In this document: positions 54,958 to 63,098 of the stretch, in pieces
Numbering within the stretch: the first letter of the stretch is position 1
Layout of the letters: each line of letters begins with the position of its first letter
Assembly: GCA_964539305.1 (NCBI GenBank)
Contig: CAZIIM010000007.1
Coordinates: 5,566-69,565, forward strand
DNA length: 64,000 nt
Direction of reading: 5' to 3'
Origin: CAZNUM01 sp964539305
GTDB taxonomy: Bacteria; Fidelibacterota; Marinisomatia; Marinisomatales; TCS55
Notes under the pieces: model-generated
The model's input: only the letters and a program-made list of their open reading frames with translations
What the model was told of the DNA's origin: nothing
Databases searched by the model: none
Translations under genes and position numbers: made by a program

Positions 54958-55322
54958 AGAACTGGATTATTTTCGGCAACCTTCTCTCGGCGCTGGCCGT
55001 GATTTTGGGCGCATTTGGTGCCCATGCGCTGAAAGCACGGATTACTCCGGAGGATTTAGCCATTTTTGAAACCGGGGTCAAATACCACTTTTATCATGCC
55101 CTGGGATTAATACTCATTGGACTGATTGGATTCCATTACTCCCCTCAGCTTCTCAGACTCCCGGCGATTGCCTTATCGTTGGGAATTCTGCTGTTTTCCG
55201 GAAGTCTTTATTTAATGGTACTCAGCGGTGCGCGGTGGCTGGGGGCGGTGACACCTCTGGGGGGTGTGGCGTTTATTGCAGGCTGGTTATTGCTGGCGTT
55301 CAATCTGTATCGCTCTTCTTGA
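54954..55322 (+). CDS. DUF423 family membrane protein
   Basis: 122-aa protein with four hydrophobic segments. It matches the DUF423/YgdD family: ALAVILGAFGAHALKARI, KYHFYHALGLILIG, and GGVAFIAGWLLLAF. No function is established. Its start overlaps the MscS stop by four bases, which suggests co-translation. Confidence 0.85.
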   Translation: MKNWIIFGNLLSALAVILGAFGAHALKARITPEDLAIFETGVKYHFYHALGLILIGLIGFHYSPQLLRLPAIALSLGILLFSGSLYLMVLSGARWLGAVTPLGGVAFIAGWLLLAFNLYRSS

Positions 55323-55382
55323 GTGATATAATTGTTGACGGGGTTAAGGGTATCAAATTCGGCTTTCAATTCAGTGTGAGCG

Positions 55383-55820
55383 ATGGAATTAAGGATTAAA
55401 CCATTTTCGCCGGAAGTGCGGACACGGTATGAGGATCATGGTCATTTCCACGATGGGGATGCCGGTCTGGATTTATTCATTGTCCAGGAACAAACCATTC
55501 ATGCTGGCGAAACAGCCTTCATCCACCTTCAGATCGCCTGTGAGTCAGTAGAGGGGACCCCGTATTTACTCATGCCGCGATCCAGTATTTCCAAAACACC
55601 CCTACGTCAGTGTAATTCCGTCGGATTGATTGATGGAGGCTACCGGGGAGAACTTATCGCCGCGGTGGACAATATTAAAGCGGAGGATTACACCGTAAAG
55701 CCGGGTGAACGCCTTTTTCAGATTGTGGCTATGGATGGTTCCCCCATCCATTTTAAGCTGGTGGAAACGCTTTCAGAAACCAGTCGCGGAGCGGGCGGTT
55801 TCGGCAGCACCGGGAAATAA
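55383..55820 (+). CDS. dut: dUTP diphosphatase
   Basis: Hydrolyses dUTP to dUMP, protecting DNA from uracil. The five trimeric dUTPase motifs are visible: DAGLDL (1), PRSS (2), GLIDGGYRGE (3), GERLFQIV (4) and RGAGGFGSTG (5). It is 145 aa. The fold is that of the trimeric type. It lies just before groES with the CIRCE element between. Confidence 0.93.
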   Translation: MELRIKPFSPEVRTRYEDHGHFHDGDAGLDLFIVQEQTIHAGETAFIHLQIACESVEGTPYLLMPRSSISKTPLRQCNSVGLIDGGYRGELIAAVDNIKAEDYTVKPGERLFQIVAMDGSPIHFKLVETLSETSRGAGGFGSTGK

Positions 55821-55861
55821 GTCTAACCCTTTTTAAGGCTTAATCACCACAATTTAACTTT

Positions 55862-55888
55862 TTAGCACTCTAGCTATAAGAGTGCTAA
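55862..55888. promoter_or_regulatory. CIRCE operator (HrcA-binding site)
   Basis: TTAGCACTC-N9-GAGTGCTAA matches the CIRCE consensus exactly. It lies 109 bases before groES, and TATAAG overlapping the spacer and right arm could be a -10 box, so HrcA binding would block transcription. It predicts heat-inducible groES-groEL under HrcA; the hrcA gene is not in the window. Confidence 0.95.
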
Positions 55889-55996
55889 AAATCATTGATA
55901 TCCTTTCCCATTCAACTTTAATTTCACCGCTGCATTTTTAACCTAGATCAGCATTTTAAGTACTAACCTATTAATCCAAATAAAGGGAGAAAAAAT

Positions 55997-56287
55997 ATGA
56001 GTCCGAAGATCAAACCTTTAGCAGACCGTGTTGTGGTAGAAGCAGCACCGGCTGAAGAGAAATCCAGTGGCGGGATTATTCTTCCCGACACCGCACAGGA
56101 GAAACCCCAACAGGGGACTGTGATAGCTGTCGGTCCCGGAAAAATCAGTGATTCCGGAGTCACAATCAAGATGTCTGTGAAAGTGGGCGATAAAGTTCTG
56201 TACGGAAAATATTCCGGGACGGAAGTGACCTATGATGGTAAGGAATATATGATTATGCGCGAGAGTGATATTCTCGCAGTTTTATAA
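55997..56287 (+). CDS. groES: co-chaperonin GroES
   Basis: 96-aa heptameric lid of the GroEL chaperonin. KIKPLADRVVVE, the mobile loop region KSSGGIILP and QGTVIAVGPGKI are typical. AAGGGAG precedes the ATG. It is the first gene after the CIRCE operator and is followed by groEL after 14 bases, which makes the usual heat-shock operon. Confidence 0.97.
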   Translation: MSPKIKPLADRVVVEAAPAEEKSSGGIILPDTAQEKPQQGTVIAVGPGKISDSGVTIKMSVKVGDKVLYGKYSGTEVTYDGKEYMIMRESDILAVL

Positions 56288-56301
56288 GGAGGAACTAGAA
56301 A

Positions 56302-57930
56302 ATGGCGAAAGAAATATCTTACAGTCTTGAGGCTCGGAATGCACTGAAATCCGGTGTAGATAAGCTGGCCGATGCTGTAAAAGTGACCCTGGGGCCGAAA
56401 GGCCGGAACGTAGTGATTGAAAAGAAGTTCGGTGCTCCAACGGTTACCAAAGACGGTGTCACCGTGGCCAAGGAAATTGAACTGGAAAATAAACTGGAAA
56501 ATATTGGTGCTCAGATGGTGAAGGAAGTGGCTTCCAAAACGTCTGACGTGGCCGGAGATGGTACCACTACAGCGACCGTACTGGCGCAGGCGCTGGTGGC
56601 CGAAGGTCTGAAAAATGTGGCCGCCGGTGCTAACCCCATGTCCATTAAACGGGGTATCGATGCTGCCACCGAAGCGGTTGTAGAGAACCTGAAAACCCAA
56701 ATGATTGAGGTCGGTTCCGACTTTGAAAAAGTGAAGCAGGTGGCCAGTATTTCTGCCAACCAGGACGAAGAAATCGGTGCCAAAATCGCCGAAGCCATGG
56801 AAAAGGTGGGGAAAGATGGCGTCATCACCGTAGAAGAAAGCAAGACGGCCGAAACCTTCCTGGAATTTGTGGAAGGTATGCAGTTTGACCGTGGTTATTT
56901 GTCTCCCTATTTTGTCACCAATTCGGATAATATGGAAGCCGAACTGGAAGAACCCTATGTGCTGATCCATGATAAGAAAATCAGCAATATGAAAGATCTT
57001 CTCCCTATTCTGGAGAAGGTGGTTCAGACGGGGAAACCGGTTCTGATTATTGCAGAAGATGTGGAAGGTGAAGCGCTGGCCACCCTGGTGGTTAACAAGC
57101 TGCGGGGAACCTTCAAAGTCCTGGCGGTAAAGGCTCCGGGCTTTGGCGACCGGCGAAAAGCCATGCTGCAGGATATTGCCGTTCTCACCGGCGGTACGGT
57201 GATTTCGGAAGAACAGGGCTACAAGCTGGAAAACGCTACCCTGGATTACCTGGGAACCTGTAAACGGGTTGTCAGTGACAAGGATAATACCACCATTGTG
57301 GGCGGGAATGGCGAAGCAGACATGATTAAAGCCCGCATCAATGAAATTAAGGTGCAGATTGAAAAAACCACTTCTGATTATGATCGTGAAAAGCTCCAGG
57401 AACGGCTGGCAAAGCTTTCCGGTGGTGTCGCGGTAATTAACGTGGGTGCCGCCACGGAAGTGGAAATGAAAGAAAAGAAAGCCCGGGTAGAAGATGCATT
57501 ACACGCGACCCGTGCCGCCGTTGAAGAAGGGATTATCCCCGGTGGTGGTGTGGCGTTGCTCCGTGCCTGTAATGCTCTTGACAAGGTGAAGGTCAGTGAA
57601 GGTCAACAGGTGGGTGTAAGCATCGTTCGGAAAGCTTTGGAATCACCCATCCGCCAGATCTGTGAGAATGCGGGAGTAGAATCTTCCATCATTGTCCACA
57701 ATGTAAGAGAAGGAAAAGGCGATTACGGATACGATGCCCGCAAAGGTGAATATGTAAATATGTTCAAGGCGGGAATCATTGATCCGACTAAGGTAGCCCG
57801 TGTAGCGGTGCAGAACGCCTCCTCCATCGCAGGAATGATTCTGACGACCGAAGCAGCGGTGACAGAAATTCCGGAAGAGGAAAAGACACCTCCAATGCCA
57901 CCGGGTGGTGACATGGGAGGCATGTATTAA
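56302..57930 (+). CDS. groEL: chaperonin GroEL
   Basis: 542-aa 60-kDa chaperonin. VTLGPKGRNVVIEKKFG, GDGTTTATVLAQ and the ATP-site region with Asp are intact, and PPMPPGGDMGGMY gives the Gly-Gly-Met tail. AAGGAGG precedes the ATG. It is the downstream gene of the CIRCE-controlled operon and is closed by a strong terminator. Confidence 0.98.
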   Translation: MAKEISYSLEARNALKSGVDKLADAVKVTLGPKGRNVVIEKKFGAPTVTKDGVTVAKEIELENKLENIGAQMVKEVASKTSDVAGDGTTTATVLAQALVAEGLKNVAAGANPMSIKRGIDAATEAVVENLKTQMIEVGSDFEKVKQVASISANQDEEIGAKIAEAMEKVGKDGVITVEESKTAETFLEFVEGMQFDRGYLSPYFVTNSDNMEAELEEPYVLIHDKKISNMKDLLPILEKVVQTGKPVLIIAEDVEGEALATLVVNKLRGTFKVLAVKAPGFGDRRKAMLQDIAVLTGGTVISEEQGYKLENATLDYLGTCKRVVSDKDNTTIVGGNGEADMIKARINEIKVQIEKTTSDYDREKLQERLAKLSGGVAVINVGAATEVEMKEKKARVEDALHATRAAVEEGIIPGGGVALLRACNALDKVKVSEGQQVGVSIVRKALESPIRQICENAGVESSIIVHNVREGKGDYGYDARKGEYVNMFKAGIIDPTKVARVAVQNASSIAGMILTTEAAVTEIPEEEKTPPMPPGGDMGGMY

Positions 57931-57952
57931 TCCCTTCCGTACTTAAAGCTCG

Positions 57953-57986
57953 AAAAAGCCCCGCTCCGTCGGGGCTTTTTCTTTAT
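57953..57986 (+). terminator. intrinsic terminator after groEL
   Basis: AAAAAGCCCCG (57953-57963) pairs perfectly with CGGGGCTTTTT (57970-57980), loop of 6, followed by CTTTATCC. Confidence 0.92.
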
Positions 57987-58101
57987 CCGGTTCATTGAAC
58001 CTTTTGAGCCGGCCCCGATACGGATTTTATTTCCGTTTTCTTTCAACAATCGCTTACTCACCTTGACTCCGGAAAGAGGAGGCGAGTAAATTCTTTTCCT
58101 C

Positions 58102-58470
58102 ATGGGAATCATTCGCCTGAAAAATATGCAGTTCTACGGTTACCACGGCGTCAGTCCGTCGGAAAAGCATTTAGGCGGGAAATTTGAAGTGGATGTGGAA
58201 TTAATGACTTCCTTTCAGAAAGCCTGCCAATCCGATAATCTGGAGGATACCATTAATTACGAGGCGATTTACCACACGGTGGATGATTGCGTAAAAAAGA
58301 AGAAATATTATCTGATCGAAGCAGTGGCGAATTCCATTGCCAAGACGATCCTGAACAATTTCCCAGTGGAATCGATCGTCATCCGGGTCCGGAAACCTCA
58401 CGCCCCGGTCCGGGGGCTCTTAGACACGGTAGAGGTGGAGATCCAGCGCACCAAGGCCGATTATGCCTGA
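58102..58470 (+). CDS. folB: dihydroneopterin aldolase
   Basis: Folate pathway enzyme that cleaves dihydroneopterin. Typical blocks are FYGYHGVSPSEKHLGGKFEVD, NYEAIY, LIEAVANSIA and VRKPHAPVRG. It is 122 aa. It overlaps folK by eight bases. With pabA-pabB at the left side of the window, this covers several folate steps, but not folE or folP. Confidence 0.92.
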   Translation: MGIIRLKNMQFYGYHGVSPSEKHLGGKFEVDVELMTSFQKACQSDNLEDTINYEAIYHTVDDCVKKKKYYLIEAVANSIAKTILNNFPVESIVIRVRKPHAPVRGLLDTVEVEIQRTKADYA

Positions 58471-58969
58471 TGGTGTGTATCTTGGATTGGGCTCCAATAT
58501 TGGGGATCGTGAATCCAATATATTTTCCGCGATTACAGCGCTGGAGGTCCGGGAACCGTGCCAGGTCCTGAAAACAGCTTCTATTTATGAGTCAGAGCCC
58601 CTTTACAATACAGAGCAACCGAAATTCTTGAACACGGTAGTGGAAATCAGTACTGAATTGGTCCCGGAAGATCTTTTGAAAGAGTGCCAGGCCATAGAGC
58701 AACTGCTGGGGCGACCTCCCGTTCGTAAAAAAAACGAACCCCGCACTATTGATATTGACATCCTGGCTTACAGCACGGTCATGGTGGATTTACCCCATCT
58801 TCAGGTCCCCCACCCGGATTTACACAACCGCTTATTTGTTTTGATTCCCTGGGCCGAGATCGCCGGCGATCTACAAGTGTCCGGGTTCCGACTGACCGTT
58901 AAGGAACTATTGCGAATATGTCCGGACCGTTCTAAGGTGTACCTGCATAAACTGGAAAAATCGGCATGA
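58463..58969 (+). CDS. folK: 6-hydroxymethyl-7,8-dihydropterin pyrophosphokinase
   Basis: Transfers pyrophosphate from ATP to hydroxymethyl-dihydropterin, the step before FolP. YLGLGSNIGDRESNI, LLGRPPVRKKNEPRTIDIDIL and VPHPDLHNRLFVLIP are the family motifs. It is 168 aa, full length. It overlaps folB upstream by eight bases and the kinase gene downstream by four. Confidence 0.94.
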   Translation: MPDGVYLGLGSNIGDRESNIFSAITALEVREPCQVLKTASIYESEPLYNTEQPKFLNTVVEISTELVPEDLLKECQAIEQLLGRPPVRKKNEPRTIDIDILAYSTVMVDLPHLQVPHPDLHNRLFVLIPWAEIAGDLQVSGFRLTVKELLRICPDRSKVYLHKLEKSA

Positions 58970-59604
58970 GAAATCTGTATTACGTTGCTATTGAAGGGAC
59001 GATTGGTGTGGGAAAAACCAGTCTGGCAAAACAGCTGGGTGAACGCCTTGGCGCCCGTTTAATTCTGGAATCTTTTGAACATAATCCCTTCCTGGCTGAT
59101 TTTTACGAGGATCCGGAACGGTTTGCATTTCAGACGCAGCTTTGGTTTTTGCTCCAGAGATACCAGCAACAACAGGAATTGCGCCAGGTGGATATGTTCC
59201 ATAATCTTTTAATTTCCGATTACATGTTTGTGAAGGACCGTCTGTTCGCTTCCCTGAATCTGAACGAACGGGAAATGACGTTGTACGATACGGTAGCGAA
59301 TATGCTGGAACGGAACGTGATTCACCCGGACCTGGTCATTTACCTTCAGGCCGATACGGACACGTTAATGAAAAATATCCGTCGGCGGGGTCGGGAATAT
59401 GAGAAAAATATTTCCTGGGATTACATTGATGCCCTGAACCAGGTTTATAATGAATATTTTTTCCGCTACCAGGATACGCCGCTGGTCATCATCAATACGA
59501 ATAATATTGACTTCGTCCACAATGAACAGGATCTGGAAGAGGTGATTAATTATATTCGTCAACCGGTGACGGGGACCAAATTTTTCAATCCGGTTGGGAA
59601 ATAG
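58966..59604 (+). CDS. deoxynucleoside kinase family protein
   Basis: 212-aa kinase of the deoxynucleoside kinase family, phosphorylating deoxynucleosides for salvage. P-loop GTIGVGKTSLA at residues 11-21, then ESFEHNPFLADFYEDP, DRLFASLNL (substrate-binding Asp-Arg) and RRGREYEKN in the lid. Substrate (deoxyadenosine, deoxyguanosine or other) is not determined. It is coupled to folK (ATGA), an arrangement seen in some FCB bacteria, linking nucleotide salvage and folate supply. Confidence 0.88.
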   Translation: MRNLYYVAIEGTIGVGKTSLAKQLGERLGARLILESFEHNPFLADFYEDPERFAFQTQLWFLLQRYQQQQELRQVDMFHNLLISDYMFVKDRLFASLNLNEREMTLYDTVANMLERNVIHPDLVIYLQADTDTLMKNIRRRGREYEKNISWDYIDALNQVYNEYFFRYQDTPLVIINTNNIDFVHNEQDLEEVINYIRQPVTGTKFFNPVGK

Positions 59605-59607
59605 GCC

Positions 59608-59793
59608 ATGTTCAAATTTCTGCTGTACGGAGCCCTGATTTATCTGGGGTATAAACTTTATCGTGGAATGTCCCTGATCGCCGGGAAAGGGAGCCAGGCA
59701 TCCAAACACAAACAAAAGGATCTTTACGACAAGTTGGATATTCGGGATGCGGATTATGAGGATCTGGATGACAATGACGGTGAATCCAAATAA
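59608..59793 (+). CDS. small DUF4834-like membrane protein
   Basis: 61-aa protein with one N-terminal membrane segment (FLLYGALIYLGYKLY) and a charged, acidic cytoplasmic tail ending in many Asp/Glu. This layout resembles DUF4834. It starts three bases after the kinase stop. No function is known. Confidence 0.6.
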   Translation: MFKFLLYGALIYLGYKLYRGMSLIAGKGSQASKHKQKDLYDKLDIRDADYEDLDDNDGESK

Positions 59794-59818
59794 CTGGCGT
59801 TAAGGCGTAGGAACAACC

Positions 59819-60850
59819 ATGCCTATGAAAGCCATCCGTATTCATCACCATGGCGGTCCGGAAGTCCTTCAGGTTGATAACATTGAGCGACCACAACCTG
59901 GTAAAGAGGAAGTTCTTGTGGAAATCAGGGCAGCAGGGATGAATCATCTCGATCTCTGGGTTCGAAAAGGTATCCCTGGCGTACCCCTGCCAATGATCCT
60001 GGGAAGCGATGGTTCGGGCGTTGTTGTTTCGGTAGGAAAGTTGGTCGATGATTTTAAACCGGGGGATGAAGTGGTGATTCAGCCCCTGACCTATTGCGGT
60101 CATTGTCGTTTTTGTCGTTCCGGTCGGGAAAATTATTGCGATGAATGGGGAATACTGGGGGAGAACCAGAATGGGACCCAGTGCGAATACATGGCATTGA
60201 AACCACACTTTCTCCGTCCAAAACCAACTAATCTTTCCTTTATTGAAGCAGCTGGTGTTGCCCTGACGGGTCAGACTGCCTATGCCATGCTGGTGCGAAG
60301 GGCAGGGATTCAACCCGGTGAAACCGTCTTCATTTGGGGGGCTGGTTCCGGAGTCGGGAGTACAGCCATTCAAATTGCCAAAGGAACCGGATGTACCGTC
60401 ATCGCCACGGGTGGTAATGATCAGAAATTGACTTTAGCAAAAAATTTAGGCGCTGATTTGGCACTTGATCATTACCAGGATGACATTGCCAGTCGGGTAA
60501 AAGAATTCACAAATGGACGGGGAGTAGACGTGGTGGTGGAACATGTGGGGGCGGCTACCTGGAAAACAAGCCTTAGAATTTTGGGGAAGGGGGGGCGTCT
60601 GGTCACCTGTGGTGCCACCACCGGCTCCGGTGTGGAAATCGACCTGAGGCACTTGTTCTATAAACAGCATTCCATTCTGGGCTCCACTATGGGCGATGTG
60701 GGCGCCTTCGACGCCTCCCTGAAACTGGTTGAACAGGAGAAATTAAAACCCATCATTGACCGAACATTTCCTTTTTCGGCCGTCAGGGAAGCGCATGAAT
60801 ACTTGGAAAAAGGGCAGCAAGTGGGGAAAGTCATTCTGGTACCGGAATAG
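59819..60850 (+). CDS. zinc-type medium-chain dehydrogenase/reductase
   Basis: 343-aa MDR superfamily oxidoreductase with an NAD(P)-binding fold GAGSGVGSTAIQIAKG. The structural zinc site is intact (YCGHCRFCRSGRENYC). The usual catalytic-zinc ligands look lost: AAGMNHLDLW has Asn where Cys is expected, and LGSDGSG replaces GHE. So the enzyme is probably a quinone-oxidoreductase-like NADPH enzyme that keeps only the structural zinc. A 2Fe-2S ferredoxin gene follows 10 bases later. Confidence 0.82.
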   Translation: MPMKAIRIHHHGGPEVLQVDNIERPQPGKEEVLVEIRAAGMNHLDLWVRKGIPGVPLPMILGSDGSGVVVSVGKLVDDFKPGDEVVIQPLTYCGHCRFCRSGRENYCDEWGILGENQNGTQCEYMALKPHFLRPKPTNLSFIEAAGVALTGQTAYAMLVRRAGIQPGETVFIWGAGSGVGSTAIQIAKGTGCTVIATGGNDQKLTLAKNLGADLALDHYQDDIASRVKEFTNGRGVDVVVEHVGAATWKTSLRILGKGGRLVTCGATTGSGVEIDLRHLFYKQHSILGSTMGDVGAFDASLKLVEQEKLKPIIDRTFPFSAVREAHEYLEKGQQVGKVILVPE

Positions 60851-60860
60851 GAGATGGAAA

Positions 60861-61226
60861 TTGGACCAGCGTTTTAAAAAACATATTTTTGTCTGTGTCA
60901 ATGAACGACCGGCAGAGAGTCCAAAAGGGTGTTGTGCCCATTGTCATGGGGATGAAATCCGGGTGAAGTTTGTTCAATTAATCCGTTCAGCTGGTTTGAA
61001 AGGGCAGGTGCGGGCCAATAAAAGCGGCTGTCTGGATGCCTGCGAAATCGGTGCCAGCGTCGTCATTTATCCCCAGGGAATCTGGTATACCGGTGTTCAG
61101 GTCAAAGATGTGGAAGAAATCTTCAAAACCTCCGTTCTAAAGGATGACGTCGTGGAACGGTTGGCAGCCACCGATCGAACCTGGCAGGAACTACACGACC
61201 TGAGAAAGCGTAACAGAACCCTATGA
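60861..61226 (+). CDS. thioredoxin-like 2Fe-2S ferredoxin
   Basis: 121-aa protein of the (2Fe-2S) ferredoxin family with a thioredoxin-like fold: FVCVNERP, GCCAHC and SGCLDACEIG supply the cluster Cys. TTG 60861 is chosen as start since AGGAG lies 11 bases before it; an upstream ATG in frame would overlap the dehydrogenase deeply. It may carry electrons for the adjacent dehydrogenase, but no direct evidence exists. It overlaps the next gene by four bases. Confidence 0.85.
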   Translation: MDQRFKKHIFVCVNERPAESPKGCCAHCHGDEIRVKFVQLIRSAGLKGQVRANKSGCLDACEIGASVVIYPQGIWYTGVQVKDVEEIFKTSVLKDDVVERLAATDRTWQELHDLRKRNRTL

Positions 61227-61804
61227 AGCCGATTATTATTGCCCTCATTTTTTTCTCGATTGTCTTCGGACAAAAGGTTTCCGACTCAAAAGGCTTTGGT
61301 TTTGACACCGGCACCTACGGTAGTGGACTCACATTTGACTGGTTCTGGGCTGTCAAAGGGAATTACCAGGCGGGTGTGGAAGGCCGTTTCTTCGACATCA
61401 AAAATGAAGGTGAATTTCCGGTTTACGATTATTACTCCGGTTCCTACCGCAACGTGGATGACCGGGCCATGTTTATGCTGCCGTTTTTTGGTGTCGTAAA
61501 GTATTTTCCTTTTGAAGGAAAGATTGCCAATAATTTCTCTCCTTTTTTTGGACTGAAAGCGGGAACGATTCTCACCATTGACGGTAATGAACTGGAACAT
61601 TCATTTACCAAGCGCTGGAGAAAGGCACCGACTTTTTTTACCGCCGGGGGTCAGGTCTATGGGGGCATTGATTTCCGGTACCAGGGGGGTACGATTATTT
61701 CCGGGTCGGTGGGATTTGATATTTTTCCCCTGGATCGTAAGGTGGACGGGCGACAGGATTACAGCGGAATGGTGATTCAAATCGGGTTTGCCTGGCCCCG
61801 TTAA
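61223..61804 (+). CDS. secreted beta-rich protein of unknown function
   Basis: 193-aa protein with a signal peptide (IIIALIFFSIVFGQ) and strand-rich, aromatic mature part (GFGFDTGTYGSGLTFDWFWA) ending in a beta-strand, as in small outer-membrane barrels. No known domain is seen. It overlaps the ferredoxin stop (ATGA) and its own stop shares one base with the rsmE start. Confidence 0.6.
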   Translation: MKPIIIALIFFSIVFGQKVSDSKGFGFDTGTYGSGLTFDWFWAVKGNYQAGVEGRFFDIKNEGEFPVYDYYSGSYRNVDDRAMFMLPFFGVVKYFPFEGKIANNFSPFFGLKAGTILTIDGNELEHSFTKRWRKAPTFFTAGGQVYGGIDFRYQGGTIISGSVGFDIFPLDRKVDGRQDYSGMVIQIGFAWPR

Positions 61805-62699
61805 TGGCTGACGAACGCTATTTTTATATTTCGCCAAGCGCCACTTCAGGTTATCACTTTACTCTGGATTCCTCTGAAGCTCACCATGCCAGCCATGTAA
61901 TGCGTTTACCGGTTGGTAGTGAAATTTTCCTCGTGAATGGCGAAGGAACGGCTTACCGGGCTAAAATAACAGCCATATCCAAAGGGAGTGTGGAGGGGGA
62001 TATCCTGGAGACGCTCCCGGAATACGGTGAATCGGAGGTAAACGCTCACCTGGCTTTCGGCATTATTAAATCTGATCGTCTTGCTTTGCTCCTGGAAAAA
62101 GGGACGGAACTGGGTGTAAAATCGTTTCAACCCTTGATGATGGATCGCAGCATTAAGCGGGATGTGAATCCGGACCGGGGGAACAGAATAATTACGGCCG
62201 CCGCCAAGCAGTGCGGACGTAGTTATTTCCCCCGTCTTCTGCCGCCCATTACACTGGACGCCTGGGTGAAAAACACCCATACGAAGCAGCGTATTTTCTG
62301 TCATCGTAGTGCGGATCTTACNNNNNNNNNNNNNNNNNNNNNNNNNNNNNNNNNNNNNNNNNNNNNNNNNNNNNNNNNNNNNNNNNNNNNNNNNNNNNNN
62401 NNNNNNNNNNNNNNNNNNNNNTGAAAAACACCCATACGAAGCAGCGTATTTTCTGTCATCGTAGTGCGGATCTTACTCCCACCCAACTCACGGCTCAGAT
62501 CGGGAAGGCAGCCGAAATCCATTTCCTGATCGGTCCGGAAGGCGATTTCTCACAGCGGGAGCTGGATTTACTGAACCGGGCCCACTTAAAATCCTTGAAG
62601 CTGGCTGGCCGGCGTTTGCGGTCAGAGACAGCCGGTCTGGTCGTCCTGGCAATATTAAATGCATTGCTTCAATCCAAAGGAGACTTTTCCCATGACTGA
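61804..62699 (+). CDS. rsmE: 16S rRNA m3U1498 methyltransferase, split by an assembly artefact
   Basis: SPOUT-class methyltransferase of 16S rRNA U1498. HHASHVMRLPVGSEIFLVNG (PUA-like domain), GIIKSDRLALLLEKGTELGV, QCGRSYFPRL and, after the gap, IHFLIGPEGDFSQREL with SLKLAGRRLRSETAG are the family blocks. Joining 61804-62321 to 62477-62699 gives 246 aa, the usual length. The stop overlaps the HIT protein start. As printed, the frame is broken by the 100-N gap and a 55-bp duplicate. Confidence 0.9.
62267..62476. repeat. 100-N gap flanked by identical 55-bp copies (assembly artefact)
   Basis: Bases 62267-62321 and 62422-62476 are identical, with 100 N at 62322-62421 between. The repeat length equals the one at 52520-52729, and dropping 155 bp restores a normal RsmE frame. 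Confidence 0.9.
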
Positions 62700-63036
62700 A
62701 TGTTTATTTTGCAAAATCGGATCCGGTGAAATTCCATCGGATAAAGTATACGAAAATGATCGGCTTATTGCCTTTCGTGATATCGATCCCCAGGCTCCGA
62801 CTCACATTCTCATTATTCCAAGAGAGCATATTGAGACCCTTAATGATCTGGAAGAGAAGCATTCCGATCTGTTAGGTGCCATGATTTTACTGGCCAAGGA
62901 CCTGGCTGTAAAGGAAGGGATCGCGGATGCCGGTTACAGAACCGTCTTTAATTGTAATGCAGATGGGGGCCAGGCTGTGTATCACATTCACCTGCACCTG
63001 CTGGGTGGCCGTAAAATGAGCTGGCCTCCCGGTTAA
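62692..63036 (+). CDS. HIT family nucleotide-binding protein
   Basis: 114-aa histidine triad protein (HINT-like). ECLFCKIGSGEIPSDKVYE opens it and YHIHLHLLGG gives the triad His98, His100, His102. Members hydrolyse purine nucleotide phosphoramidates. ATG 62692 is preferred because AAAGGAG lies upstream; the frame extends to 62659. The gene overlaps the rsmE stop. Confidence 0.92.
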   Translation: MTECLFCKIGSGEIPSDKVYENDRLIAFRDIDPQAPTHILIIPREHIETLNDLEEKHSDLLGAMILLAKDLAVKEGIADAGYRTVFNCNADGGQAVYHIHLHLLGGRKMSWPPG

Positions 63037-63098
63037 TCTGACTTCTGGCTTTCTCGACGAAAAAGCCTTAAAATCACTGGCGTTTTTTCGACCTCGGA

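Noticed and set aside
56230..56970. Long open frame antisense to groEL (246 codons)
   Set aside because: It lies wholly against a conserved coding gene and has no ribosome-binding site or recognisable domain; it reflects codon bias of groEL.
59612..60373. Open frame of 253 codons antisense to the dehydrogenase
   Set aside because: No family resemblance and it crosses the small membrane protein and dehydrogenase genes in reverse.
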